The notes beneath the pieces are model-generated. The model saw only the letters and a list, made by a program, of their open reading frames with translations, ran no database searches and was not told the origin of the DNA. Positions 42,044 to 50,682 of a stretch of 64,000 nucleotides of DNA are shown in pieces (within the stretch, counting starts at the first letter, position 1; each line of letters starts with the position of its first letter). Position numbers and translations under genes: made by a program. The DNA comes from Syntrophaceae bacterium UBA6087 (GTDB lineage: Bacteria > Desulfobacterota > Desulfomonilia > UBA1062), in contig DIXF01000009.1 in assembly GCA_002448235.1 (NCBI GenBank), positions 172 through 64,171 on the forward strand, read 5' to 3'.

Positions 42044-43384
42044 ATGGACCCGACGAATGATGTGCGGTCGATTTTTTTCAAAGCCCTGGAACGTGTCGAC
42101 CCCTATTCGATGATCAGACACGCCGTGAAGATAGATGGCGATATCCTTACCATCGACTCGGCGCAAGGCATGCTGCGGGAGGATCTGAAGCCCTATCGAA
42201 AGATCGTGGTGCTCGGCATGGGAAAGGCCTCGTCAAAAATGGCGAGAGCCGTGGAGGAGATCTTCAAAGAAAGGATCACGGCCGGTGCCGTCATCACCAA
42301 GTACGGTCAGGCCGAAGACCTGGAACTGGTCAGGGTGCTCGAGGCGGGACACCCGATCCCCGACGAAGGGAGCATCCGCAGCGCGCAGACCCTCTTTACG
42401 CTCGCTACCGAAGCCGACGAGAACACCCTTATCATCACGCTTGTCTCCGGTGGAGGATCAGCCCTCTTCAGCCTGCCCAGGGAAGGCATCTCCCTGGCGG
42501 ACCTGGAGAAAACGACCTGGGCCCTCCTCGAATGTGGTGCAACCATCCGGGAAATCAACAGCATAAGAAAACATATTTCCCGGATCAAGGGCGGGCAGTT
42601 TGCACGTATCGCCTATCCGGCACGGATGATCAGCCTCATCCTGTCGGATGTGGTAGGAGACCGGCTCGATACGATTGCGTCGGGCATCACCGCTCCCGAC
42701 GACACGACCTATGCCCAGGCCATGCGCACCATAGAGAGGTACGCCATCAGGGACTGGCTTCCCCGGTCCGTCATATCCCTGATCGAGTCCGGAAGAGACG
42801 GGAGCGTCCCCGAGACACCCAAAAGGGGTGATCCGGTGTTTGAAAAGGTAACGAACGTCATTCTGGGAAACAACGCCCTGGCATGCAGGGCGGCCAGAGA
42901 TTATGCGGAGAGCCTCGGCTACCATGCGTACTTTATTACCTCTTCTCTTACCGGGGAGGCCCGCGAAGTCGCCAAACTGTTCAGTGCCCTTGCAAAGGAT
43001 ATGCTCCACAACGACTCGGACTTTTCCAGGCCGGCCCTCATAGTGGCCGGGGGAGAGACGACCGTAACCGTCAGGGGCAAGGGCCTGGGAGGGAGGAACC
43101 AGGAGATGGCGTTGTCGTTCCTCATCGACTTCCTGGAAAACGCCTCCATGGACCGGGTGTGCTTTCTTTCAGCAGGAACAGACGGAAACGACGGCCCTAC
43201 GGATGCGGCCGGCGTGATCGTAGATCCTTTCGTATACCGGGCTGCAGTCGAATCCGGCCTGGATGCAGGGGAATATCTCACCGAGAACAATTCCTACGGT
43301 TTCTTCGAGAAGACAGGCGGCCTCTTCAGGACCGGCCCAACCAACACGAATGTCTGCGATATCCAGCTTTTGGCCGTGATCTGA
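42044..43384 (+). CDS. gckA: Glycerate 2-kinase (GckA/TtuD, MOFRL type)
   Basis: Phosphorylates glycerate to 2-phosphoglycerate. 446 residues: N-terminal DUF4147 domain (VVLGMGKASSKMARAVEEIF, GGGSALFSLPREGISLADLE, EINSIRKHISRIKGGQFARI) and the C-terminal MOFRL domain (ALIVAGGETTVTVRGKGLGG, LSAGTDGNDGPTDAAGVIVD). Full length. Hydroxypyruvate reductase activity was once claimed for TtuD homologues; kinase is the established role. No serine or glyoxylate gene adjoins. The fprA gene follows after 54 nt. Confidence 0.93.
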   Translation: MDPTNDVRSIFFKALERVDPYSMIRHAVKIDGDILTIDSAQGMLREDLKPYRKIVVLGMGKASSKMARAVEEIFKERITAGAVITKYGQAEDLELVRVLEAGHPIPDEGSIRSAQTLFTLATEADENTLIITLVSGGGSALFSLPREGISLADLEKTTWALLECGATIREINSIRKHISRIKGGQFARIAYPARMISLILSDVVGDRLDTIASGITAPDDTTYAQAMRTIERYAIRDWLPRSVISLIESGRDGSVPETPKRGDPVFEKVTNVILGNNALACRAARDYAESLGYHAYFITSSLTGEAREVAKLFSALAKDMLHNDSDFSRPALIVAGGETTVTVRGKGLGGRNQEMALSFLIDFLENASMDRVCFLSAGTDGNDGPTDAAGVIVDPFVYRAAVESGLDAGEYLTENNSYGFFEKTGGLFRTGPTNTNVCDIQLLAVI

Positions 43385-43438
43385 GTCGTGCAGCAGAGGT
43401 GAGGCGTGGAAATTCATGCAAGATGACGGAGGTGACGA

Positions 43439-44638
43439 ATGATTCATCCGATCGAGATCGTTCCCGGTATATCCTGGATAGGCGTCAACGACCGTGAGAC
43501 AGACCTTTTCGAGGCCATGTGGCCGCTGCCCGAAGGGATCTCGTATAACTCCTACCTGATCACGGACGAAAAGACAGCGCTGGTCGACACCGTAAAGAAG
43601 ACCCACCTTTCCCAGTACGTTGAAAATATCCGCAAGGCGCTGCCTGCGGGCAGGGGTATCGATTACCTCATCATCAACCACATCGAGCCCGACCACTCGG
43701 GTGCCATACCCGTACTGAAAGGCCTCTTTCCCGGCATGAAGATCGTGGGGAACAAAAAGACCCTGGAATTCTTAAAGGATTTCTATGGCATCACGTCGGA
43801 TACCACGGTCGTCTCCGACGGCGACACCTTATCGCTGGGGAGCCGCACCCTGTCGTTCATCATCACCCCCATGGTCCACTGGCCCGAGACCATGATGACC
43901 TATGAGCCTGCATCCAGGATGCTCTTTTCCGGCGACGCCTTCGGCGGTTTCAAAACGCTGGACGGCGGCCTGTTCGATGACGAGATCGCCATATCGGACT
44001 TCGACAGCGAGCTCCTGCGGTATTTTTCCAACATCATCGGAAAGTTCAGCCCCATGGTGCAGAAGGCGATCACCAAGATCAAGGACCTCGATATCGGCAT
44101 CATCGCCACCACCCACGGCCCCGTCTGGAGAAAGGCCCCGGGATACGTCATCGGCAAGTACGATCTCTGGAGCAGGTATACCGCCGAGCCGGGCATTGTC
44201 CTCGTCTATGCCTCCATGTACGGAAACACCCTGAAAATGGCCGAGGCGGTCGCCCGCGGTCTTGCGCTTCAGGGGACAAAAACCGTCCGCATGTACGATG
44301 TCGCACGTACCAGTCCTTCCTACATCATCAGGGATGCCTGGCAGTACAAGGGGATCATACTCGGAAGCTGCACCTACGAGCTCGGCCTCTTCCCGCCCAT
44401 GAGGTATCTCGTTGAGCTTTTCGAGGAAAAAGGGCTGAGAGACCGGAAGCTGGGGATATTCGGCTCGTACGGGTGGACCGGGGGCGCGGTGAAACACTTG
44501 CGCGCCTTTGCGGAGAAGACCTCATGGGAGCTTATCGAGCCCGTGGTCGAGGTAAAGTGCTCTGCCGATGCGGATGGCCTCGACCAGTGCATCCAACTCG
44601 GGAGAAGCATGGCGAAGGCGCTGACGCTGCCCGGATAG
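43439..44638 (+). CDS. fprA: FprA-type A flavoprotein (flavodiiron O2/NO reductase)
   Basis: Reduces O2 to water or NO to N2O, protecting anaerobes. 399 residues: diiron MBL domain with NHIEPDHSGAIPVLK, PMVHWPETMMTYEPASR, FSGDAFGGFK and TTHGPVWRK ligands, and a C-terminal flavodoxin domain starting VLVYASMYGNTLKMAEAVAR with the FMN loops GSCTYELGLFPPM and FGSYGWTGGAVKHL. No rubredoxin domain is fused, so a separate donor is needed. Strong GGAGG site. Confidence 0.95.
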   Translation: MIHPIEIVPGISWIGVNDRETDLFEAMWPLPEGISYNSYLITDEKTALVDTVKKTHLSQYVENIRKALPAGRGIDYLIINHIEPDHSGAIPVLKGLFPGMKIVGNKKTLEFLKDFYGITSDTTVVSDGDTLSLGSRTLSFIITPMVHWPETMMTYEPASRMLFSGDAFGGFKTLDGGLFDDEIAISDFDSELLRYFSNIIGKFSPMVQKAITKIKDLDIGIIATTHGPVWRKAPGYVIGKYDLWSRYTAEPGIVLVYASMYGNTLKMAEAVARGLALQGTKTVRMYDVARTSPSYIIRDAWQYKGIILGSCTYELGLFPPMRYLVELFEEKGLRDRKLGIFGSYGWTGGAVKHLRAFAEKTSWELIEPVVEVKCSADADGLDQCIQLGRSMAKALTLPG

Positions 44639-44659
44639 TTTCTTAGTTCCGAGAAGCCC

Positions 44660-45037
44660 TCAGGCAACTCTGGGTATATCGCCGGGTGAGTTCCAGGCAT
44701 CCTGCTCCAGCGGGGGCAATCCCCAGGCTGCCCTGGCCTTGTCGCACCGTTCATTCGGCAAGCCTTTTATCCACGATGCATCGAAGTCCCGGCAGACGGA
44801 CGAGCGGTTTTCATAGATGGTGCACCGGACCTTTTCCCCGATGTTCCCCTCCAAAGCGATGCACCTGGGCGTGCTGCCGTCCATCCCGATCATCATTCTC
44901 CTGAAATCGTTGAGCTTTCTGGTCAGCAGGACGGGAACACCTCCGGGCGTCGCGTCATCGGCCTCGGCCCAGTAAAATGATGCCCGGTAAAATGCGCAAC
45001 ATGCCCCGCATGTCAGACACGGGTTCGGGTTTTCCAC
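44660..45037 (-). CDS. YkgJ-family zinc/iron-cluster protein
   Basis: 125 residues with the cysteine pattern CLTCGACCAFYRASFYW near the start, and CIALEGNIGEKVRCTIYENR and SSVCRDF later, typical of the YkgJ (CxxCxxCC) family. Metal type and function are not known. It starts at GTG 45037 with AGGAGGGG upstream. Convergent with fprA. Confidence 0.85.
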   Translation of the reverse strand: MENPNPCLTCGACCAFYRASFYWAEADDATPGGVPVLLTRKLNDFRRMMIGMDGSTPRCIALEGNIGEKVRCTIYENRSSVCRDFDASWIKGLPNERCDKARAAWGLPPLEQDAWNSPGDIPRVA

Positions 45038-45389
45038 TGATGCCCCTCCTTCGATGCGCCGCCCGTTCTTCAGGGACGGTCTTCTGTTTGTCTCTTACCC
45101 TTGAACCGATGATGCACTATATCGAGCAAAAACGGGAATAAATCAACAGAATATTCATACCTGTATCGCCCCGGCACGGTAATGGGTAAAATGTCCAGAC
45201 GTGAGAAATGCTTGCGCATCGTAACCGGTTCAAACCGGTATGCTTAGAGCCGCCCCTTTGTATGGCAATTACTGAGTGATCAGGGAGCTTTTGTGTCGTG
45301 GCAGGGAAACAGGCGATAAAACGCTCTCCCGCCTGTTTCCCTGAGCTGAAATCATCTCTTGGCTCGTAAGCCTTCTTTCTTACCCTTCT
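45038..45389. other. Intergenic region 5' of the YkgJ gene
   Basis: About 350 nt without a gene. It includes the 14-bp hairpin at 45302-45343 and otherwise shows nothing clear besides space for a YkgJ promoter near 45060-45150. Confidence 0.4.
45302..45343 (-). terminator. Long perfect hairpin 3' of the AOR gene
   Basis: Perfect 14-bp inverted repeat (CAGGGAAACAGGCG at 45302-45315, CGCCTGTTTCCCTG at 45330-45343) with a 14-nt loop, 46 nt past the AOR stop. No U-run follows on the minus strand, so it may be a processing/stability hairpin or an intrinsic terminator without a U-tract. Confidence 0.5.
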
Positions 45390-47222
45390 TCAGGAGCCGT
45401 ATAAATCACGGCCGACCTCGCTCAAGCCAAGCTCTTCGAGCTTTTCACGCGCCGGCATGCCGGTTTCCCAGTCCCATTTGCGGTAGGCGTAGTAGTCATG
45501 CAGCAGGAGGTCCATGTCAGGCGATGTTCCCGCCGTGCTGCCTTCCTTTAAAGGTTCCAGGCAGATCTTCGGGATCTTGTCCTGGTCCCGGGTGAGGCCG
45601 AGCTTGTTGCTGATGGCCCTTTTCAGGTTGATGGAACGGTCTCCGGTGGTGAGGATCTCGTCGGGCGTGACGTCCCAGCCGGTAATCGCCTTCATGATAC
45701 GGCCGAGCTGCGTGGCGGTCAGCGGCGAGAACTTGCACAGCGCGAACGAGTCGTAGAGGTCTTTGAAGCTCTGGTACTTGGCGGCGCTCTCGCCCTTGCC
45801 CACGGAGGACAGGCGGTCGCCGGGCAGAATCATGTATTCCATAACCGGCGTTCCGAGATCCACGGAGTAGTAGTCTCCCTTCAGGTGACAGGCCCCCCTG
45901 GGACCGGTCGCATAAGATACGGCCATGCCGTGGAATGCCCGGGGATCGTGCATCGGGAATTCCATGCCCTTGACCTGCGCCGCCTCTCCCTCGTCGCGTC
46001 CGAGCTCCCTGGCCATGGCAAGCGTGCCCCGGGAAAGCAGCTTTCCGATCCCCTCGCCGTTGATGATCATCTCCACGAGCTTCACGATAGCTTCGGCATC
46101 TCCCCACCCGATCTCCATGCCTGCCATCTCTTTCGTAATCGCGCCTCTTTCATAGAGGTACATGGCATATGCAATGGAGACACCCGCGGCGATGGTGTCG
46201 ATGCCGTGGGTGTTGCAGAGATGGTTGCATGCAAGGATGGAGTCGAGGTCGAAGTTCATGCACAGAGGCCCGAAGGCCATGGTGGTCTCGTACTCGGGAC
46301 CGTCGACGGTCTTGCCGGTCTTGAGGTCGGTCACTTCCCTGCCGCATCCTATGGGGCAGCCTGCGCAGGCATAGTTCTCCACCAGGTACTTCTGCCGGAG
46401 CGTCTGGCCCGTGACCTTTTCCACCGGGAACACGCTCTTGGTGAAATACTTGGCCGGGACATCGGCAAGCGTCATGGCCATGTCCGAATACAGGAGCGTG
46501 CCGTATTCTTTGTAGGCAATGGTGATGAAATTCTGCTTGATGGTTGCATGCGCCTCTTTGGCGAGCTCGGTCACCCGGGTGGGCTCGGCGAGCTCGGTCC
46601 GCATATTGCCCGATGCGACCACAGCCTTGAGGTTTTTCGAACCCATCAGCGCACCCAGGCCGCAGCGGCCCGCAGACCGGCCTGCATCGTTCTGGATGGC
46701 TGCGGTCTTCACCATATTCTCGCCGGCCGTCCCGATGCTCGCCATGCCGAGCCCGGTCAGGCCGAGCTCCTCTTTGAGCAGCGCCTGGACCTCGTAGGTA
46801 TCCTTGCCCCAGATTGAAGCGGCATCCCTGATCTCTGCTGTGCCTTTGTCGATAAAGAGATACACCGGTTTGTCCGAGCGGCCGGTGATGAAGATGCCGT
46901 CATACCCCGCCCCCTTGAGCTTGAAGGGGAAGGCGCCGCCGCTCGTGGCCTCTCCCCACCAGCCCGTGAGCGGCGATATGCCTGCAACGGCATACCTGCT
47001 CACCATGGGGATGGAGGTGAGGGCGAACGGCCCGGTGGCGAAGACCAGCGGGCTCGAAGGGGCAAGCGGGTCCATGCCCTTTTTTACATGGGGATAGATG
47101 AGATGGGCGGCCAGGGTCGCCCCGCCGATATATTTCCGGTATATATTCTCGGAGATGGGCATGTCCTCAGTCGTATGGGTGTCCAGATCTACTTTGAGAA
47201 AACGTCCGTGGTATCCGTACAT
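45390..47222 (-). CDS. aor: Aldehyde ferredoxin oxidoreductase (tungsten type)
   Basis: Oxidises aldehydes to acids with ferredoxin. About 610 residues with the AOR N-terminal pterin domain (LKVDLDTHTTEDMPISE, ATGPFALTSIPMVSRYAVA, GWWGEATSGGAFPFKLKGAG), the CAGCPIGCGREV cluster site with a further Cys in the C-terminal DSFALCKFSP, and W-pterin regions (TAGENMVKTAAIQNDAGRSA, GRCGLGALMGSKNLKAVVAS). ATG 47222 follows GGGAGGG; the longer frame lies between genes. Adjacent to an iron alcohol dehydrogenase (16-nt gap), so the pair probably links alcohol to acid through aldehyde and reduced ferredoxin. Confidence 0.95.
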   Translation of the reverse strand: MYGYHGRFLKVDLDTHTTEDMPISENIYRKYIGGATLAAHLIYPHVKKGMDPLAPSSPLVFATGPFALTSIPMVSRYAVAGISPLTGWWGEATSGGAFPFKLKGAGYDGIFITGRSDKPVYLFIDKGTAEIRDAASIWGKDTYEVQALLKEELGLTGLGMASIGTAGENMVKTAAIQNDAGRSAGRCGLGALMGSKNLKAVVASGNMRTELAEPTRVTELAKEAHATIKQNFITIAYKEYGTLLYSDMAMTLADVPAKYFTKSVFPVEKVTGQTLRQKYLVENYACAGCPIGCGREVTDLKTGKTVDGPEYETTMAFGPLCMNFDLDSILACNHLCNTHGIDTIAAGVSIAYAMYLYERGAITKEMAGMEIGWGDAEAIVKLVEMIINGEGIGKLLSRGTLAMARELGRDEGEAAQVKGMEFPMHDPRAFHGMAVSYATGPRGACHLKGDYYSVDLGTPVMEYMILPGDRLSSVGKGESAAKYQSFKDLYDSFALCKFSPLTATQLGRIMKAITGWDVTPDEILTTGDRSINLKRAISNKLGLTRDQDKIPKICLEPLKEGSTAGTSPDMDLLLHDYYAYRKWDWETGMPAREKLEELGLSEVGRDLYGS

Positions 47223-47238
47223 ATCTTGTACCCTCCCT

Positions 47239-48507
47239 TTAAAAATCAACGTCCTGCCCGTGATACGCACACTGCAGGATCTTCTGGCTCTCAGCCCTGG
47301 TTATCGGCCGGGGGCTGAAGAAGGTATCGATGTCCTCGATGGCGAACGTCACCATCTCTTCCATCCTGTTATTGAAGTCATCCTCTGGAATGCCCAGGTC
47401 CTTGAACGAGCAGGGCGCATCGAGCTCTTTGAGGATCCCTTTCATGGCCCCTATGAGCCCGGCAAACTGCTCGTCCGCCGATGATCCCCGGAGTTTCAGC
47501 ACCTCGCAGATGTCCAGAAACTTCTCCGTGACGGGACGATAAAACTGAAGGGCATACGGAATGAGGATGCCCACGGACAAGCCGTGGTGGATGCCGAAGA
47601 GGCCGCCAACGGCATGGCCGAACCCGTGGGTGAGCGCGCAGCTGTTCTGGCCGAAGCAGGCTCCTGCCATGGTTGCAGCGATGTGCATCCGTAAGCGCGA
47701 CTCGCGGTCCTTGCCGTTGCGAAACGCACGCGGCAGATACCGGAAGATGAGCTTTATGGCGCGCAGTCCCATGGCATCAGTGATGTCGTTGGAGGCTGGG
47801 GTCATGATCCCGTCAACGGCGTGTGCAAGGGCGTCGAGTCCGGTCCCTGCCGTGAGCTTCGGCGGCATGGATACCGTGAACTCCGGGTCCAGGATGGCGA
47901 GATCCGGAAACAAATCGCCGTTGGCGATGGGGATTTTGCGATGGGTTTCAGGATCGTGGAGCACGGCGGCCATGGTGCACTCCGAGCCTGTCCCGCTCGT
48001 GGTAGGGATGACCGTGAGCCCTGCTTTCTTGCGAAGCCCCAGCAGCCCCAGCGGGTGGACCTGCCCGAGATCGGTGATATCGGGCCGCTCATAGAGCACC
48101 CATGCAGCCTTGGCGGTGTCGATGACCGATCCTCCGCCCACGGCAAAGATCATGTCGGGTTCGAACGTGGTCATCTCGGCGCCGCATTCCTTGACATTGT
48201 CGATGGGTGCCTCCGGCTGGGCCTTGTTCCAGATGTGCGTGGTGAACCCCGCGCCTTCGAGCACCCTGGCGGCCTTCAGCGCAAACTTCTCGCTGAACTC
48301 GTCGGTGACGAAGAAGCTCCTCTTCGTGGTGCAGCGCGTGGTGAAAATGTCGATGATCGACGGCTGGGGCATGAACGCCTCTGCCAGGGAGTTCGCCCCG
48401 ATCACCAGAGCCGGCATGTTGAAAAAAGAGGCAAGGCCCTTGATGGATGTGGATGTGGCGAGCGGAAGCAGGGACTTGATCCCCGGATCCTGAAACCAGT
48501 ATGTCAT
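47239..48507 (-). CDS. Iron-containing alcohol dehydrogenase
   Basis: 422-residue Fe-ADH family enzyme, NAD(P)-dependent. Nucleotide motif GGGSVIDTAKAAWVLYE, PTTSGTGSECTMAAVL, metal ligands in TGLDALAHAVDG, LTHGFGHAVGGLFGIHHGLS. Related enzymes reduce aldehydes or oxidise alcohols or 1,3-propanediol; exact substrate unknown. Probably cotranscribed with the AOR gene. GAGGAGG ribosome site. Confidence 0.93.
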   Translation of the reverse strand: MTYWFQDPGIKSLLPLATSTSIKGLASFFNMPALVIGANSLAEAFMPQPSIIDIFTTRCTTKRSFFVTDEFSEKFALKAARVLEGAGFTTHIWNKAQPEAPIDNVKECGAEMTTFEPDMIFAVGGGSVIDTAKAAWVLYERPDITDLGQVHPLGLLGLRKKAGLTVIPTTSGTGSECTMAAVLHDPETHRKIPIANGDLFPDLAILDPEFTVSMPPKLTAGTGLDALAHAVDGIMTPASNDITDAMGLRAIKLIFRYLPRAFRNGKDRESRLRMHIAATMAGACFGQNSCALTHGFGHAVGGLFGIHHGLSVGILIPYALQFYRPVTEKFLDICEVLKLRGSSADEQFAGLIGAMKGILKELDAPCSFKDLGIPEDDFNNRMEEMVTFAIEDIDTFFSPRPITRAESQKILQCAYHGQDVDF

Positions 48508-48626
48508 ACGTTCATCCTCCTCTTTTAAAATTTCTTCATCTCTTAATGATAACTCCTGTTATACCAAAAGGAATGCATGCCGCAGGAAAATCGATCCGTG
48601 GCAGGTCTCCATGGCCGTGAAGCGTT

Positions 48627-49460
48627 CTAGGGTTCCATGAGGAACCTTCCCACGGCTTCACTGGAGAGCTCATAGCCTTTCTGGGAAAGACGTTTACAGA
48701 ACCACTGCACCCATGCTTCCGGCCCGACGGGAATCACGGAGCGGTTGTTCCTCACCGCACTCAGCACCGCAGAGGCGACCCGTTCGGGAGGCCAACCAAA
48801 TCTTTTGTAGAAATCCGCCACACCCTGATTGCCGGCCCGTGCGTCCTTTTTCAATTTCATGCGGCCATCGGCGACTATGCGTGTATCAATGATGCCAGGG
48901 CATATGGTGGATACCCCGATTCCATACTTTTTCATCTCCGCCCGAAGCGATTCGCCGAGTCCGGCTATCGCAAACTTCGTGGAGCAATAGGCTGCCATCC
49001 CCGGTGTGGCGCACAGGCCTGAGACGCTCGATGTGTTTACGACATGGCCGAATTTCCTGGAGATCATATGAGGCAGGAAGGCCTTTACACTGAAGAGCAC
49101 TCCCCAGAAATTGACGGAGAAGATCCACTGAAAATCCTCTATAGTCGTATCTTCGAAACTCGAACCGATGGCCACCCCTGCGTTGTTGAACAGGATATCC
49201 ACATGGCCCCGCTCCCTGATCGCAGCCTCTGCGAACTCATCCACCTGAGCCCTGTCCGATATATCCACTCTCCTTGCAAGAACCCGCGCACCGTATCCGG
49301 TTATCTTTCCCGCGACCTCTTTAAGCCTTTCTTCATGGATATCCGCGATGACCAGGTCCGAGCCTTCTTTCGCGAATGCCAGGGCTGTTGCCCTTCCAAT
49401 GCCTGAACCGGCTCCCGTGATGACCGTGACCTTGCCCTTGAAATCTTTTATGCCCGGCAT
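48627..49460 (-). CDS. Short-chain dehydrogenase/reductase (SDR)
   Basis: 277 residues, classical SDR: cofactor motif VTVITGAGSGIGRATALAFA, NNAGVAIGSSF, catalytic Ser (TSSVSGLCATPG) and YCSTKFAIAGLGES. The Asp after the second strand (VIADIHEERL) favours NAD(H). C-terminal extension (VQWFCKRLSQKGYELSS) is longer than usual. Substrate unknown. Second of two SDR genes; 76 nt after the upstream one. Confidence 0.9.
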   Translation of the reverse strand: MPGIKDFKGKVTVITGAGSGIGRATALAFAKEGSDLVIADIHEERLKEVAGKITGYGARVLARRVDISDRAQVDEFAEAAIRERGHVDILFNNAGVAIGSSFEDTTIEDFQWIFSVNFWGVLFSVKAFLPHMISRKFGHVVNTSSVSGLCATPGMAAYCSTKFAIAGLGESLRAEMKKYGIGVSTICPGIIDTRIVADGRMKLKKDARAGNQGVADFYKRFGWPPERVASAVLSAVRNNRSVIPVGPEAWVQWFCKRLSQKGYELSSEAVGRFLMEP

Positions 49461-49536
49461 GCACGCCTCCTTTTAAGAATTTTTATATATCAGGACACCC
49501 GGATAAGAACTCCTCTTCCGGACAAATGAACCTCCT

Positions 49537-50322
49537 TCACCGCGCCTGAGCGGAAACGATGTGGACGAACCGGGAAAAGAAGTCCGCTCCCTTGGCGAAT
49601 ATGCCCGGATACACATGCAGCTTTCCTTTTCTGATCCCCTGGATGGATTCCGCAACCACCTTCCTGGGATCGTTCATCAGGAATCGGGGCAGAGGCCTGA
49701 GCTTTGCGTTTCCATACCCGGGCGACTTGAGCAGCTCGGTTTTCACCCACCAGGGATAGATGTTCGTGACAAGGACGCCTTTACCTTTAAGCTCTCCGGA
49801 GAGCGCCATCCCGAAGCCCCGGATTCCGAACTTGGAGCAGGAGTACGGCACACCAAAGGCAGTGGCGGAAAAGCCTGCAACGGACGACAGGAACACGATG
49901 TGGCCGTTCCCCCGCTCAACCATGCCGGGGAGAAACCGGTAGGTGAGGTCCATGGGAGCAAGGAGGTTCACCCCCATGAGCGTCTTCCATCTTTCTTCGG
50001 GGAGCTCGTGGAAATACCCGTAATTGATCAGCCCCGCATTATTGATGAGCATATCCGGCGTCCCGCAGAGAGACATACACCCGTTGTACAGGGCAACGCA
50101 CCCGCTCACCTCGGAGATATCAGATACGATAAAGCCCAGCACGCGGCCGTGGCCGTTTCTGAATGCCGTATCCAGCTCCCTTGCCGCGTTTTCGAGCCGT
50201 TCCTCCTGAGAATCCGCAAGCACGACCATCGCCCCGAGCCGAAGCAGCTGCCGGGCAAACTCCTGTCCCAATCCCCCTGCCGCACCGGTGATCAGGATCG
50301 TTTTTCCCACAAGATCTTTCAT
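49537..50322 (-). CDS. Short-chain dehydrogenase/reductase (SDR)
   Basis: 261 residues, classical SDR with ILITGAAGGLGQEFARQLLR, INNAGLINYGYFHELPEERW, SSVAGFSATAFGVPYSCSKF and the YSCSK catalytic pair. Asp after the second strand (VLADSQEERL) suggests NAD(H). C-terminus (GKLHVYPGIFAKGADFFSRF) resembles the lipid/steroid-type SDRs. ATG 50322 has AGGTG upstream; a second ATG in the same frame 7 codons earlier is less likely. Confidence 0.9.
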   Translation of the reverse strand: MKDLVGKTILITGAAGGLGQEFARQLLRLGAMVVLADSQEERLENAARELDTAFRNGHGRVLGFIVSDISEVSGCVALYNGCMSLCGTPDMLINNAGLINYGYFHELPEERWKTLMGVNLLAPMDLTYRFLPGMVERGNGHIVFLSSVAGFSATAFGVPYSCSKFGIRGFGMALSGELKGKGVLVTNIYPWWVKTELLKSPGYGNAKLRPLPRFLMNDPRKVVAESIQGIRKGKLHVYPGIFAKGADFFSRFVHIVSAQAR

Positions 50323-50682
50323 ATGTGCACCTCGGACATGCAAGCCCCTCTTTCAAAAAAAAGACTGAGAATCTATCGATTCTGCCCAAAAGGTTACAGC
50401 TGGAGCGTGGCGGTGTCGCCCCGGATTATAATCTCGAACGAAAAAATCGTCCGATATCGTATACCTGAACACTTTCATGCAGGGAATCGAGACCTGAGGG
50501 ATTCTCGAAAAGAAATTATTGGAAAAAAAAGGGGCTCCCTTCAGCAGACGGAAACGTAATCGCCTGACCAATGAATCGTTGAGGGTAAGATCCCGAACGA
50601 CACCTCATGCGGCCAGGCGTACGCACCGTAAAAAAGACTCGTGGCGGCTCAAAACCTACGATGCGCCTTTATCGGTAAATAC
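50323..50682. other. Intergenic region between SDR and glycogen phosphorylase genes
   Basis: About 360 nt without a gene, carrying the SDR promoter candidate. I see no strong terminator for glgP here. Confidence 0.4.
50425..50430 (-). promoter_or_regulatory. -10 box of a possible SDR promoter
   Basis: Minus-strand TATAAT (50430-50425) about 100 nt before the SDR gene; the region 17 nt upstream has no good -35 hexamer, so the promoter may be weak or activator-dependent. Confidence 0.3.

Noticed and set aside
49561..50559. A 332-codon plus-strand frame opposite the second SDR
   Set aside because: No start site or known motif; the SDR catalytic motifs on the minus strand are intact.
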